Origin: G963665545 sp963665545
GTDB lineage: Bacteria; Pseudomonadota; Gammaproteobacteria; Xanthomonadales; SZUA-36
Assembly (NCBI GenBank): GCA_963665545.2
Contig: CAXXKZ010000007.1
Span: 1 to 64,000, forward strand
Reading direction: 5' to 3'
Length of the DNA stretch: 64,000 nucleotides
Shown: positions 32,531 through 42,753 of the stretch, piece by piece
Layout of the letters: each line of letters begins with the position of its first letter
Position numbering within the stretch: position 1 is the first letter of the stretch
Program-made: the position numbers and the translations under genes
Notes under the pieces: generated by a model
The model's database searches: none
What the model saw: only the letters and a program-made list of their open reading frames with translations
Told to the model about the DNA's origin: nothing

Positions 32531-33976
32531 TCAGTCCCGCCAGAATGAGGGGCTCAGCAATACCAGCAGGGTATAGATTTCGAGCCGGCCCAGCAACATG
32601 GCGATCGCCAGAACCACCTTGGCTGTATCGTTTAAGCTGGAATAATTTGGGCCGGCCTCACCCAGTGCAGGGCCGAGGTTGGTGATGCAGGCGGCAACTG
32701 CTGAATAGGCCGTGACGGGATCCACACCGGTGGCGGTGAGTATGAGCGTCATGATGACAAAACTGGCGACGAAGAGGAAAAAGAAGCCCCACACCGCATC
32801 CATGACCGCTGGCGATGTCTTTTGCCCACCGATTTTTATCGGCACGATAGCGTGGGGGTGGATCAGCCGCTTGATTTCGCGTGCCGACTGACGATAAAGC
32901 AGGATAAACCGGATGACTTTCATTCCACCTGCGGTGCTGCCGGCGCAGCCGCCAATGAAAGCCAGGCAAATGAGCAGCATGGGCAAAAAGTTGGACCAAA
33001 GATAGAATGTATCAGTGGTGAACCCGGTTGTGGTCATCACTGAAATGACCTGGAAAGTACCGTAGCGAAACGCGCTACCCAGCGTATCGTAGGTGCCGTT
33101 CAGGTAGAGCGTAAAACTGGCCAGGACAGCAAACGCCAAGAGCAGGAATGCATAGACTTTCAGCTCCGGGTCGACAAAGTAGGGCTGGGCGCTGGCCTTG
33201 CGCCAGGCGGTGAAGTGCAGGGCAAAATTGATTCCGGCAATGAACATGAAACTGATCGCGATGATCTCGAGGGTGGGATTGTCCCAATAGGCCAGGCTGG
33301 CGTCGTGGGTTGAGAAGCCGCCGATGGCGACCGTTGAAAAGGCATGTCCGACGGCATCGAAAAGATTCATTCCGCCCAACCAGTAGGCGAATGCACACAT
33401 TACGGTAATGCCGAAATAGATCAGCCACAAGGCTTTGGCGGTTTCGGTGACGCGAGGAGTAAGCTTAGAGTCCTTCATCGGTCCGGGCGTTTCCGCCCGA
33501 TAGAGTTGCATGCCGCCAATTCGCAGCATGGGCAGGATGGCCACGGCCAGTACGATGATGCCCATTCCCCCCAGCCATTGCAGCTGCTGGCGGTAATAGA
33601 GAACTGCCCGCGGCATGTCATCGATGTGAACAATCACTGTGGCGCCGGTGGTGGTCAGGCCCGACATTGCTTCAAACAGGGCATCGACATAGCCCATCTG
33701 CGGTGTGACCAGCAACAAGAAGGGCACGGCCCCACCCAGCGCCAGAAAAACCCACGAGATCACCACGATCAGGAAACCATCGCGTAATCTGAGTTCAGCG
33801 TGCCGATCTCGTACCGGCAGGAAAACCAGCAGGCCCACCAGCAGCAGCAGGCTGGCGCTGATCAGGAACAACGTGGCGGTGCCGTCTTGGTACCACCATG
33901 ACACCAGCGCCGGTGGGATCATCATCAGGCTCGAGCCTGCAATCAAGAATCCCATAACCCTTTGGGATGGCTCCAA
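32531..33976 (-). CDS. trkH: Trk potassium uptake channel subunit
   Basis: 481 residues with ten or more membrane segments. Filter-type loops appear in FEAMSGLTTTGATVIVHI, HAFSTVAIGGFSTHDASL, SVMTTTGFTTDTFYLW and AAVAACITNLGPALGE, four SxTTG-like repeats as expected of TrkH. It forms the K+-translocating dimer gated by TrkA rings. The start is probably TTG 33976, because the conserved QRVMGF precedes the ATG at 33955. trkA lies 38 bases upstream on the same strand. Confidence 0.94.
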   Translation of the reverse strand: MEPSQRVMGFLIAGSSLMMIPPALVSWWYQDGTATLFLISASLLLLVGLLVFLPVRDRHAELRLRDGFLIVVISWVFLALGGAVPFLLLVTPQMGYVDALFEAMSGLTTTGATVIVHIDDMPRAVLYYRQQLQWLGGMGIIVLAVAILPMLRIGGMQLYRAETPGPMKDSKLTPRVTETAKALWLIYFGITVMCAFAYWLGGMNLFDAVGHAFSTVAIGGFSTHDASLAYWDNPTLEIIAISFMFIAGINFALHFTAWRKASAQPYFVDPELKVYAFLLLAFAVLASFTLYLNGTYDTLGSAFRYGTFQVISVMTTTGFTTDTFYLWSNFLPMLLICLAFIGGCAGSTAGGMKVIRFILLYRQSAREIKRLIHPHAIVPIKIGGQKTSPAVMDAVWGFFFLFVASFVIMTLILTATGVDPVTAYSAVAACITNLGPALGEAGPNYSSLNDTAKVVLAIAMLLGRLEIYTLLVLLSPSFWRD

Positions 33977-34014
33977 ATCCCATTCAGCTGATCCCTGCTT
34001 CGAGCATTTTACGA

Positions 34015-35397
34015 TCAGACGAAGGCGGCGTCGACTTGGAACAGGCGTTCCACAGCCGCGATCTGGCGCTTGTCCGGTACGAACAGCAGCACGTGGTCGT
34101 GTTCCAGAATAACGGTGTCGTGATGCGCAATGATGACATTGTCACCCCTGACGATCGCTGGAATCGTAGTGCCCTTCGGGCAGATCTATTTCCTCGATCG
34201 ATCGTCCCACCACGCGCGATACGCGCTTGTCGCCCAGGGCCACTGCTTCAATGGCCTCCGCCGCGCCACGGCGTAAAGAATGCACCCGCACCATATTGCC
34301 GCGTCGTATATGGGTCAACAGCGCGCCAATCGTTACTTGCTGGGGTGACACAGCAATGTCGATTGAGCCAGATTCTTCCACCAAGTCGACATAGGGAGGG
34401 GCGATTGATCAGTGCGATGACTTTCCCGGCACCCATCTTCTTGGCCAGCATGGACGACAGAATATTGGTCTCGTCATCGTTGGTGAGTACGCAGTAAACG
34501 TCGGTGGTTTCGATCGCCTCCTCGCGCAGCAGGTCCTCGTCGGAACAATCCCCAACCAAGACGATCGCCTTTTCAAGATCTTCAGCAATCAATTCTGCGC
34601 GCTCGGGGTCGCGCTCGATAACCTTGACGTGGTGCCGGCGCTCCAGCATTGCGGCGAGGTTACTGCCGATATTGCCCCCGCCGGCGAGTATGATCCGCCG
34701 CACCGGGCTACCCTGGGGTCGCAATTCCTTCATCATGATCGGGATGTCCCTGCGGGCAGCGAGGAAGAATACGATATCGTTTTCCTCGATGACCGTTCCG
34801 CCATCCGGAATGATGGTGGCATCCTTGCGGTATATGGCGGCTACCCGCGCTTCGGCGCCGGCGGGCATATGTTGCTGTAAGGGTGTGCAGTCGCTGGCCC
34901 ACAAGCGGTCCACCGGAATAGGCCTCAGTTGCCACCAATTGAGCTCGGCCGTCGGCGAAATCAAGCACCTGCAGAGCGCCCGGATATTCAATCAACCGGG
35001 CGATGTATTGGGTCAGCAGGGTTTCCGGACTGATTATCACGTCAACCGGGCAGTGTTCACGTTCAAATAACTCGGGATGGTCGATGTACTCCGACGACCT
35101 GACACGTGCGATTCGGGTAGGGGTGTTATACAGGGTATAGGCCACTTGGCAAGCAGTCATATTGACTTCGTCGCTGCTGGTCAGCGCGATCATCAGGTCG
35201 GCGTCCTCGATGCCGGCCCTAACCAACACTTTGGGGTGCGAGGCATGACCCAGCACACCGCGGATATCCAACCGGTCCTGAAGGGTCTTTAGCCGCCTGG
35301 CATCAATATCGACGATGGTGATGTCATTCTCTTCGCGGGACAAGCTGTGGGCGACTGAGGAGCCCACCTGGCCGGCGCCGAGTATGACAATTTTCAA
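34015..35397 (-). pseudogene. trkA: Trk potassium uptake regulator, frameshifted
   Basis: Concatenating the frames gives about 459 residues, the normal TrkA length. RCK domain 1 (MKIVILGAGQVGSSVAHSLSREENDITIVDID) and RCK domain 2 (RIILAGGGNIGSNLAAMLERRHHVKVIERD) are both present, and the C terminus ends VPDKRQIAAVERLFQVDAAFV. Three single-base insertions break it: near 34880, 34394 (CCC for CC) and 34159 (GGG for GG). Each correction restores perfect family sequence, so error is more likely than decay. TrkA binds NAD(H)/ATP and gates TrkH. The TTG start overlaps the ntrX stop. Confidence 0.85.
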
Positions 35398-36770
35398 TTC
35401 ACTTCTCCCGACCTGCCGACGGACTTGGGATCGATGCCCAGGGCTCGAATTTTGCGGTACAGGTGGGTCCTTTCCATTCCAACGGACTCGGCCAGCTTGC
35501 CAACACTGCCGCCGGTCTTGGTCAGTTGGTAGGTCAGATACTCCCGCTCAAATTGCTCCCTGGCCTCGCGCAGCGGCCAAATCGAATATTTCCGGGTGGG
35601 AAGCGCTGCCGGCCGGCTGCGAAGGATTCTGGCGCAGCGCCTCCCTCCACCTCCACGACGGAAACTTCACCCGCTCCGCCCAGTATCAGCAGCCGTCGCA
35701 CCAGGTTGCGCAGCTCACGGATATTGCCGGGCCAGCTGTGATTGCGCAAGGCGGTTTTGAGCGGAAACGGAAAAAGAGCGGTAGGGCAGATTCTCGTGAA
35801 TCGGAAACCAGTCGGAATAAAATCTGACCAGATCAGGCACATCGTCCTGGCGCTCCCGCAGTGAGGCGACCTGCAGAGGCAGAACATTGAGCCTGTAATA
35901 GAGTTGCTCCAGCCCCGGATCTTTCTGTACCCGCACCATCAGGTCGACACAGCCCGCCGCGATGACCCGGCATTCCAGCGGCAAGCTATCGCTGCCCTGT
36001 TCTCGAGAGTAGTGGCCTGACTCAAGTACCTGGTTGAGCAAAGTGATGACTTCTGCGGGCAATTCCTGGACATCGGGAATGTAGAGGGTGCCACCACCGG
36101 GCCCGATCAAGAAGGCCCGGCCGAATGGCATCCTGTTCTTCGAGGCCCAGCAGATTCGCGCGGACATTGTCCGCCCCAAAATCACTGTGGTCGAGTGTCA
36201 CAATCGCCTGGGCAGAGCCTTGGGCATGGATGTAACGCGCCAGGATCTCGCGGCCGCTGCCATCTTCACCCGTGATCAGGACGGGTGAATGATGCGCGGC
36301 GACCTGTTCGGCCTTTTGCCGAAGCACCTGTATTTCAGCGCTGCTACCGATCAACTCACTCTCGATGTTGTCGATTGCCGGCTTGCTCAATTCTGGGGCT
36401 GGCTGGTTGGCCTCCAGAGCTTGTCTGACAATCGACAGCAATTTGGCCAGCGAAATGGGCTTTTGAACGAAATCGTGGGCACCAAGCCGAGTCGCCTCAA
36501 TGGCCGTTTCCAACGTGCCATGACCAGACATGATCACCACCGGGCAAGGCAGGCCGCCTTGAGACCATTCCTTCAGCAAGCTAATACCGTCCACTCCGGC
36601 ATCCAGATGTCCAGCAGAACCAGATCGGGGGGATCTGCCGCAAAGGCACTTCGCGCCGCTTCACCATCCTCTGCCGAGGTGACCGAGTAACCTTCATCTT
36701 CGAGAATTTCGGAGACGACTTCGCGAATATCGGGCTCGTCGTCAACGACAAGTATTTTTGCTGCAGACAT
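35394..36770 (-). pseudogene. ntrX: NtrX response regulator, frameshifted
   Basis: Pieces in order: receiver MSAAKILVVDDEPDIREVV with LVLLDIWMPE (phospho-Asp); KPISLAKLLSIVRQAL; a degenerate AAA+ ATPase with Walker-like LITGEDGSGREILARYIH; LRERQDDVPDLVRFYSDWF; HSWPGNIRELRNLVRRLLI; a C-terminal Fis-type HTH (GGSVGKLAESVGMERTHLYRKIRALGIDPKSVG). At least four indels break the frame: deletion near 36595, insertions near 36117 and 35757, and one or more near 35574-35610. The GAFTGA sigma-54 loop is not recognisable, so even the restored protein may not activate sigma-54. It follows ntrY on the same strand. Confidence 0.8.
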
Positions 36771-36831
36771 GGATTATTTGTTGGTTTGTTGTATGGACGC
36801 AACATGCTACTCCAATCGAAACACGCTGCCT

Positions 36832-36851
36832 AGGGCCTGTTAACAGGCCCT
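36832..36851. repeat. Palindrome AGGGCCTGTTAACAGGCCCT
   Basis: A perfect 20-base palindrome between ntrY and ntrX. The same GGGCCTGTTAACAGGCCC occurs at 44020-44037 before dprA, and a half copy (GTTAACAGGCCCTAG) at 50598-50612 overlaps the polA stop. It could be a dispersed palindromic element or a terminator-like structure. Confidence 0.6.
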
Positions 36852-36870
36852 GGTTTCGGACGATTGAACA

Positions 36871-39166
36871 TTACTGGGGCAAATGAATGCGCTGTGGCTC
36901 GGTTACGGCAACCGGGATGTTAAGCGGCAGCAGAATCACCACTGGGCACCGCCATTGCCCCGGTTGGCAATTTTGATCCGGCCCTCATGTTCGGTAACGA
37001 TTTTGCGGCAGATCGCCAGGCCCAGGCCACTGCCACCCGATTTGTTTGTCACATAGGGCTCAAAGGGCTGATCGAGCACATCTGCCGGAAAGCCGGGTCC
37101 ATCGTCCTTCAATTCTAGGCTCAGCCAGTCTTGCTGATCCTGCCGGGTGATGCGGCTGGAAATGGACAGCTTGACGTGGCGTGGTGCCGAGACACCCTTG
37201 AGCGCTGCGGCGCCTACCGTCTTGCCAGCTTCCTTGGCATTGCGGATCAGGTTGTGAAGCATTTGTCTGAGACGCCCGCTGTCGGCCGCCAGGCCTTCGG
37301 GTCCGGCGCAAAGGTCCAGGTCAAAATCCAAATCCATTTCTCCCTGTTGGTATAGCGCCACCACTTCCCGCACCAATTGGTCCAGGCGAATCGACTCACG
37401 TGAAAGCACTGGTTCCTGCGCGTAATCGCCGAAAGCGTCGACCAGCGTACGCAGTGCCTCGACCTGGGCCACGATGGTCGAAGACGCCTTGTTGAGCATT
37501 TCGCTGTCGGCGGATCCGAGTTTATCGGTCAGTTTCATCCTGAGACGCTCCGCAGCCAGGCGGATCGGTGTCAACGGGTTCTTGACCTCGTGGGCCAGCC
37601 GGCGTGCCACTTCTGCCCATGCTGCTTCGCGTTGAGCCTGGTTGAGGATTGTCACGTCGTCGAAGACAATCACCATACCGTCGCGTCCGTCACCCGGCAG
37701 TGCAGGCGCGAGCCCCGCATCAGCAACACCAACGGCGTACCCGTGCGGGCGAGGCGAATTTCCTTCTGCCATTTCCGCTGGCTTTTTTGCGACTGCTCTT
37801 TGATGGTCATGACAAACGGATCGAGGAAGGGTGCAAGGCTGGAGAGGCGCTCAAGGGGCTGTCCGCCAATGAGATCGGTGGTGGACGAGTCCGACGACTC
37901 CTCGGGCAAACCCAGGATCAGCTTGCTGGAGGAATTGGCCGTAATCATCGTGTTGTTATGATCGAGGGTCAGTACACCGGTAGACAGATTGCCCAAAACT
38001 GTTTGCAGGTATTCACCCTGCGCCTGCAGTTCAAGGCGGCCTTGCTCGGCAGTTTTGCTGGCGTGCCTGAGAGCCTCCGTCATTTCATTGAAGGACTGCA
38101 CAAGAAAACCGATCTCGTCATTACTCTGGCTGTCCACCGGGCGTTCAAAATCACCCGCCGCGACCTGCCGCGTTGCGGTTGAGAGTTTTGACAGCGGAGA
38201 GACCATTCGACGTGCGGCACTCAGAGCCGCCAGCATCGCCAGCAGAAGGGTCAACATCAACACCAGGGTCAAAATCAGTACAAAGCTTTGCTTGAGCGAA
38301 TTCTTCAGGTAGCTGACGTTTTGGTAGCGGTAGTATTCCTGTTCGATCGATGAGGTCAGCGCCGTGATATTTGCCGGCAGCGGATACATGGCTTGCAGAA
38401 CCCGGAGCGGGGTCCCTGGCAGTCGCCGAGGAATTTGTTGAATTACCCGGATTTGCAGGGCGCCATCCGTCGCAGGTTCGGCGGCAGCGTATTCCCCGCG
38501 CTCCAAGGCCTGCACCATGGCAAAGTCGGCAGGTCGGTCGGACAATCCTGAAAGCGCATTAATGTTTGCAGTGGCCACCAGCGTGCCATCGCCATTGAGT
38601 ACCGACAACTCGGTCGGCCCGGCATCGCGCACCCGCTCCAGCAAGACCTGGCGCAGGACCTCGTCGCCTTGCGGCAGAATTTCGATTTCGCGAGTGATGT
38701 CACGCAACTGGTTGCGCACCTCGAGCGTTCTTACATCAAGAAATTCCTGACCCAATTGCAAGGAGTTCGACAGGGCAGTTTCCACCTCGACATCAAACCA
38801 TTGGTCGATGGTATTGGCGAGAAACCATATTGAAAAGAAATAGACAATCAACGCCGGCGGCATCGATAGGATGACGAAGTTTCTGACCCAGCGCGCCGAC
38901 AGCCTGGCGCCCGGCTCCTCTGCTTTTACACGGCGCAGCAGGGACACCATCCGGTGGCCAATGCTGGTCAGCAGAATGAGCAGCGCCACCGCAGTGACAA
39001 TCAGCACCCAGACGTACTGACTACTCAGTTCGGCCGAGCCTTGCTGAACACCACTGACCAGGAACAATGCCACCAAAAGTGTTGCCAGCGCCGCGGCAAT
39101 CGGCAGGGTGCGCAGCAGAATTCGCCGCAGGCGTTTGCGCTGCCGTGATGGGTTCGCCGGATTCAT
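36871..39166 (-). pseudogene. ntrY: NtrY sensor kinase, frameshifted
   Basis: Restored it is a ~765-residue membrane sensor kinase. Order: helices at ~20-60 and 95-120, a periplasmic sensor domain, another helix (LILTLVLMLTLLLAMLAAL), HAMP (RRMVSPLSKLSTATRQVAAGDFERPV), PAS, H-box RRLAHEVKNPLTPIRLAAERL, N-box MLHNLIRNAKEAG, and G-box DDGPGFP and GGSGLGLAICRKI. Two single-base deletions break it, near 37699 and 36938. The latter truncates the normal end ILLPLNIPVAVTEP. NtrY pairs with NtrX in nitrogen or redox sensing. In this position (DUF4390-ntrY-ntrX-trkA) it is common in gammaproteobacteria. Confidence 0.85.
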
Positions 39167-39717
39167 GAGTTGGGCGCCTGAATGGTCAGCGGGACCCAGC
39201 CTGAGTCATGATTCCACTGAGCCGAAAACAATACCGGCAAACGCATCGGTGCCGGCACCTTACGGCGGTTGAGGTGGCTACGGACCCGCAGTTCGAGTTC
39301 ATGCCCGCGTAACACTTCGGGCCGCACCGCTATTTCAACTTCTGCGAGGTAGGCCAGCACGTGCCGAAGCCGTGGGTAAGTCCGGACTGACTGCTGGTGT
39401 GGTCTGGAGACCTGGTAGTGATCGCTCAAAGGCAGGTAGCGGACTTCAAATCGCGTCGTCTGCTTATCGTCACCGCCGACCTCCAATTGCATATCAATGG
39501 TCAGTGAGACGCCGTGAACCAGTGCCTCGCGGGCTTCACTACTGAGCGTCAGTTGTTGTTTGGTGGTCACGATCAGGATGTCGTTGCGCCAACGGGCGGA
39601 CACGTCCTCAATGGTAAACCCGAAATTGCCGGACTCTGAGGAACAGGCGCCCAACACGGTGGCGCCCAACATTGTGGCGCCCAACACTGTGGCGCGGGCA
39701 GGCAACAGTGTGTGCAA
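39163..39717 (-). CDS. DUF4390 lipoprotein-like protein
   Basis: About 184 residues from TTG 39717, 17 bases after the restored rsmB stop; the start is uncertain. The body matches DUF4390 (GFTIEDVSARWRNDILIVTTKQQLTLSSEAREALVHGVSLTIDMQLEV... RYLPLSDHYQVSR... YPRLRHVLAYLAEVEIAVRPEVLR). The N terminus contains a tandem repeat, TVLGATMLGATVLGAC, encoded by three 15-base units. The last unit gives a lipobox-like LGAC, so it may be a lipoprotein. It overlaps the ntrY start by four bases, suggesting coupling. Function unknown. Confidence 0.72.
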   Translation of the reverse strand: MHTLLPARATVLGATMLGATVLGACSSESGNFGFTIEDVSARWRNDILIVTTKQQLTLSSEAREALVHGVSLTIDMQLEVGGDDKQTTRFEVRYLPLSDHYQVSRPHQQSVRTYPRLRHVLAYLAEVEIAVRPEVLRGHELELRVRSHLNRRKVPAPMRLPVLFSAQWNHDSGWVPLTIQAPNS

Positions 39718-39733
39718 TAGCGCTGAGGCTGCA

Positions 39734-41046
39734 CTACGGCGTTTTTCTGATTTGTGCGTAAATAAAAACCATCCATCCCGTCCTGCCCAGGCAATATCTG
39801 CCGGCCACATGTTCGCTCGATACCCCACTCGGCGCTGATCGAAACGTCCTGCGCATCGTGGTGGGCCTGAAGAAAACGCTCAAACCTGAGGGCTGTTTTC
39901 CTGGTCCAGCACCGAACACGTGGCATATACAAGCATACCGCCCGGGCGTAACAGCGGCCAGAGGCTGTGTAACAACGCCGCCTGGGTCTTGACACTCTCG
40001 TCCACGTCCCGGGGGCCGCGCAGGTGCCTGATTTCCGGGTGGCGCCTGATCACTCCGGTTGCACTGCAGGGCGCATCCAGCAGAATCCGGTCGAATTTCC
40101 GTTGGTCCCACCAGGGCTCCGGGTCCAGAGCATCACCTGCGATCAGTTGGCATTTCAAGCCCAGCCGATCCAGATTCTCCTGCACCAATTCAACCCGTCC
40201 AGGTTCAAGATCAATTGCGGTCAGGTCAACCCGTGGGCAGTTCTCCAGAATATGGCAGGTCTTTCCGCCCGGCGCAGCGCAAGCGTCCAGTACCCTGAAA
40301 TCACTTCGGTTTTCGGCGCCCAGCAAGCCCGCGGCGAGCTGGGCCGCGGCATCCTGTACAGACACCCGTCCCTGAGCAAAACCCGGTATGGCGGTGACCG
40401 GCGCGGGCGGATCAATTCGAACCGCCCGCGGTACATACCGATTCCACTCCAGTGCGAAGTTCGCCTGCTCAAGCATTTCGCTTGCCGCCAGGTGATCATG
40501 TCGCGATGTGTTTAGCCTCAGCCACAAGGGCGGACGTTGATTGTTCGCAGCGACAATGCTCCGCCATTGATCCGGCCAGTCGTCACTGAGCTGATCCTGC
40601 AACCAGCGCGGATGCGCCCAGCGCTCAGGTGCTTTATCGAGACCCGCAAGCAAAGCAGCTCGTTCGCGGAGAAAGCGCTGCAAAATGGCGTTGACCAGTC
40701 CGACTGCCCAGGTTTTGCCGATCGCGCGGGCACATTCGGCGGTCTCGTGGACCGCGGCATGTTCTGCACCGTCATCCAGCCACAACTGCGCCAGGCCCAA
40801 CAGTATGAGGCGATAAACATCACGATCCCTGGCCTTCATGGGGCGGTCGAGAAGCTGGCCGGCCAGCCACTCCAGAGCGATCAGCCAGCGCATGACGGAA
40901 TAGGCCAGGTGGCGGCCCTGGGCAAGGTTTCTACCGTCAGCGCTGTCGCCGTCTTTGGCCTTGTTGCCAGACGGCAGGTGATGCCCATCATCCAGAACGG
41001 CGCTGATCGCCTGCAGGGCGATCAGTCTCGGGTTATTGGACTGCAT
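39734..41046 (-). CDS. rsmB: 16S rRNA m5C967 methyltransferase, 3' end frameshifted
   Basis: Starts at ATG 41046 (MQSNNPRLIALQAI), 20 bases after the fmt stop. An N-terminal NusB-like domain (VYRLILLGLAQLWLDDGAEHAAVHETAE) is followed by a Rossmann methyltransferase with VLDACAAPGGKTCHILE, ILLDAPCSATGVIRRHPEIRHLR (catalytic Cys) and LVYATCSVLDQENSPQV (second Cys). Frame is lost at about 39890, and continues as RFLQAHHDAQDVS... in another frame. A second extra T in a T run near 39767 precedes the likely end, IYAQIRKTP. Both breaks are in the last 50 codons. It methylates C967 of 16S rRNA. Confidence 0.85.
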
Positions 41047-41065
41047 ATTGCATCCCGAATGCGAA

Positions 41066-42064
41066 TTAATCTGTGGGCTGCGAGGGTGCAGCGACTGGAA
41101 GTTGACCCGGCAGGCTGCGGGCATTTAGAAAATCAGCTGCGCTCATGCGTCGGCCCCCGGCAGGCTGCAGCTCAATCAGTCGCACTACGCCCTTTCCGGT
41201 CGCTACGTCTATCCCCTCGGGGCTGCAATGAAGCACCTCGCCGGGCCGATGCGCATTGTGGTTTTTCCCTTCGGGCTCAAACGGATTGGGTATTGAAGCC
41301 CGCCAAACCCTGACGCGGGCGTCACCCAGCCCGAACCAGGCTACGGGCCAGGGATTGAAGGCTCGGATGCGGCGCTCGATGCTGCGGGCCGAGTCTTCCC
41401 AGCGGATTTCAGCTTTAGTTTTGCTGAGTTTGGCTGCGTAGCTTATGGGGCCGTCATTCTGTGGCTTTGGCAGCAATGACGGTCCGGCCAATCCTTCATC
41501 CGCGAGATGCCCAATGGCCTCGATCAGGCATTCGGCGCCCAGCACTGTGAGCTTGTCATGCAAGCTCGCTGCCGTCTCGTCAGCGGCCAGGTCAATTGCC
41601 TTTTCCAATAGTACCGGTCCGGTGTCCAGACCCTCATCCATCTGCATGATGCTGACACCGGACTGGCGGTCTCCGGCCTCAATGGCACGCTGAATGGGTG
41701 CCGCACCTCGCCAGCGCGGCAATAAGGAGGCATGAATATTCCAACATCCGAACGTAGGAATGCACAGGACCTGGGGCGGCAGCAACAGTCCATAAGCCAC
41801 CACGATCATCAGGTCAGGAGACTGCGCTTGCAATTCAGCCTGAGCCTGTGGGCTTTTCAGCGTGGCAGGTTGACGGACTGGAATACCGAGCCTGGCAGCA
41901 CACAGTTTAACTGCGCTTTGGCCGATCCTTTTGCCTCTGCCGCTGGGGCGATCGGGTTGTGTGTAGACCGCGGTTGGCGCCAATCCGCTGTCCACCAACC
42001 GTTGCAGCGGCGGTACCGCAAAATCCGGCGTGCCGGCAAAAATGATTCGAAGCGACTGACCCAC
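41066..42064 (-). CDS. fmt: Methionyl-tRNA formyltransferase
   Basis: 332 residues from GTG 42064, which gives MGQSLRIIFAGTPDFAVPPL, the usual N terminus; an in-frame TTG 15 bases upstream is possible. It shows formyl-transfer site residues in CWNIHASLLPRWRGAAPIQRAI and MQMDEGLDTGPVL, and a C-terminal OB-like domain (RVWRASIPNPFE... GKGVVRLIELQPAGGRRMSAADFLNA). It formylates initiator Met-tRNA. It lies directly downstream of def in the standard def-fmt-rsmB order. Confidence 0.96.
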   Translation of the reverse strand: MGQSLRIIFAGTPDFAVPPLQRLVDSGLAPTAVYTQPDRPSGRGKRIGQSAVKLCAARLGIPVRQPATLKSPQAQAELQAQSPDLMIVVAYGLLLPPQVLCIPTFGCWNIHASLLPRWRGAAPIQRAIEAGDRQSGVSIMQMDEGLDTGPVLLEKAIDLAADETAASLHDKLTVLGAECLIEAIGHLADEGLAGPSLLPKPQNDGPISYAAKLSKTKAEIRWEDSARSIERRIRAFNPWPVAWFGLGDARVRVWRASIPNPFEPEGKNHNAHRPGEVLHCSPEGIDVATGKGVVRLIELQPAGGRRMSAADFLNARSLPGQLPVAAPSQPTD

Positions 42065-42082
42065 AAATTTTCTGCCCAAAGC

Positions 42083-42610
42083 CTAAAACACGGTGCGTGC
42101 AGCGTCCCTGGACGCCTGTTTCTTTTGTTTCTCCAGTTTTCTGCGCACCATCTGGCGTTTCAAGGGGGAAAGATAGTCAACGAACAATTTGCCGTTGAGG
42201 TGATCGATCTCATGTTGCAGGCACACGGCATGCATTTCTTCGATGGTTTCCTCAAAATTCTTGCCGAACTGATCGCAGGCCCTGACCGTGATACGGCTCG
42301 CCCGGGTCACATCGGCCCAGGTGCCGGGCACCGAAAGACAGCCCTCTTCACAGACCTGGGTGCCTTCCTCGGAAAGAATTTCCGGATTGACATAGACCCT
42401 GGCACAATCCCGAGATTCGCTGATATCCAACACCAGAAGGCGGATATGCCGGTTAATCTGGGTGGCGGCAAGACCGATACCGGTCGCCGAATACATGGTT
42501 TCAATCATGTCCGCGGCCAATTCCTGCAATGCAGCGTCAAACGCAGTTACGGGCTTTGCGACAGTGCGCAGCCGAGGGTCAGGAAATTCCAGAATTTCGA
42601 ATATGGCCAT
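42083..42610 (-). CDS. def: Peptide deformylase
   Basis: 175 residues with the three family motifs: GIGLAATQI, EEGCLSVPG (metal Cys) and CLQHEIDHLNGKLF (HExxH metal site). It removes the N-formyl group from nascent proteins. It is first gene of the def-fmt-rsmB run and divergent from the LysM gene, with a 143-base AT-rich shared promoter region. Confidence 0.97.
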   Translation of the reverse strand: MAIFEILEFPDPRLRTVAKPVTAFDAALQELAADMIETMYSATGIGLAATQINRHIRLLVLDISESRDCARVYVNPEILSEEGTQVCEEGCLSVPGTWADVTRASRITVRACDQFGKNFEETIEEMHAVCLQHEIDHLNGKLFVDYLSPLKRQMVRRKLEKQKKQASRDAARTVF

Positions 42611-42753
42611 AGATTTACAATCGATAAAAATAATTTAGGTGAAGTTTAGCCCAGTATTTATTATGATATCTGCTGGCGGACCCAGTTCGCCACTAAAATA
42701 CTGACCGCATCTGAAAGATGGCAGGATGCCTACTGATATGGGGAAGTTACGTG

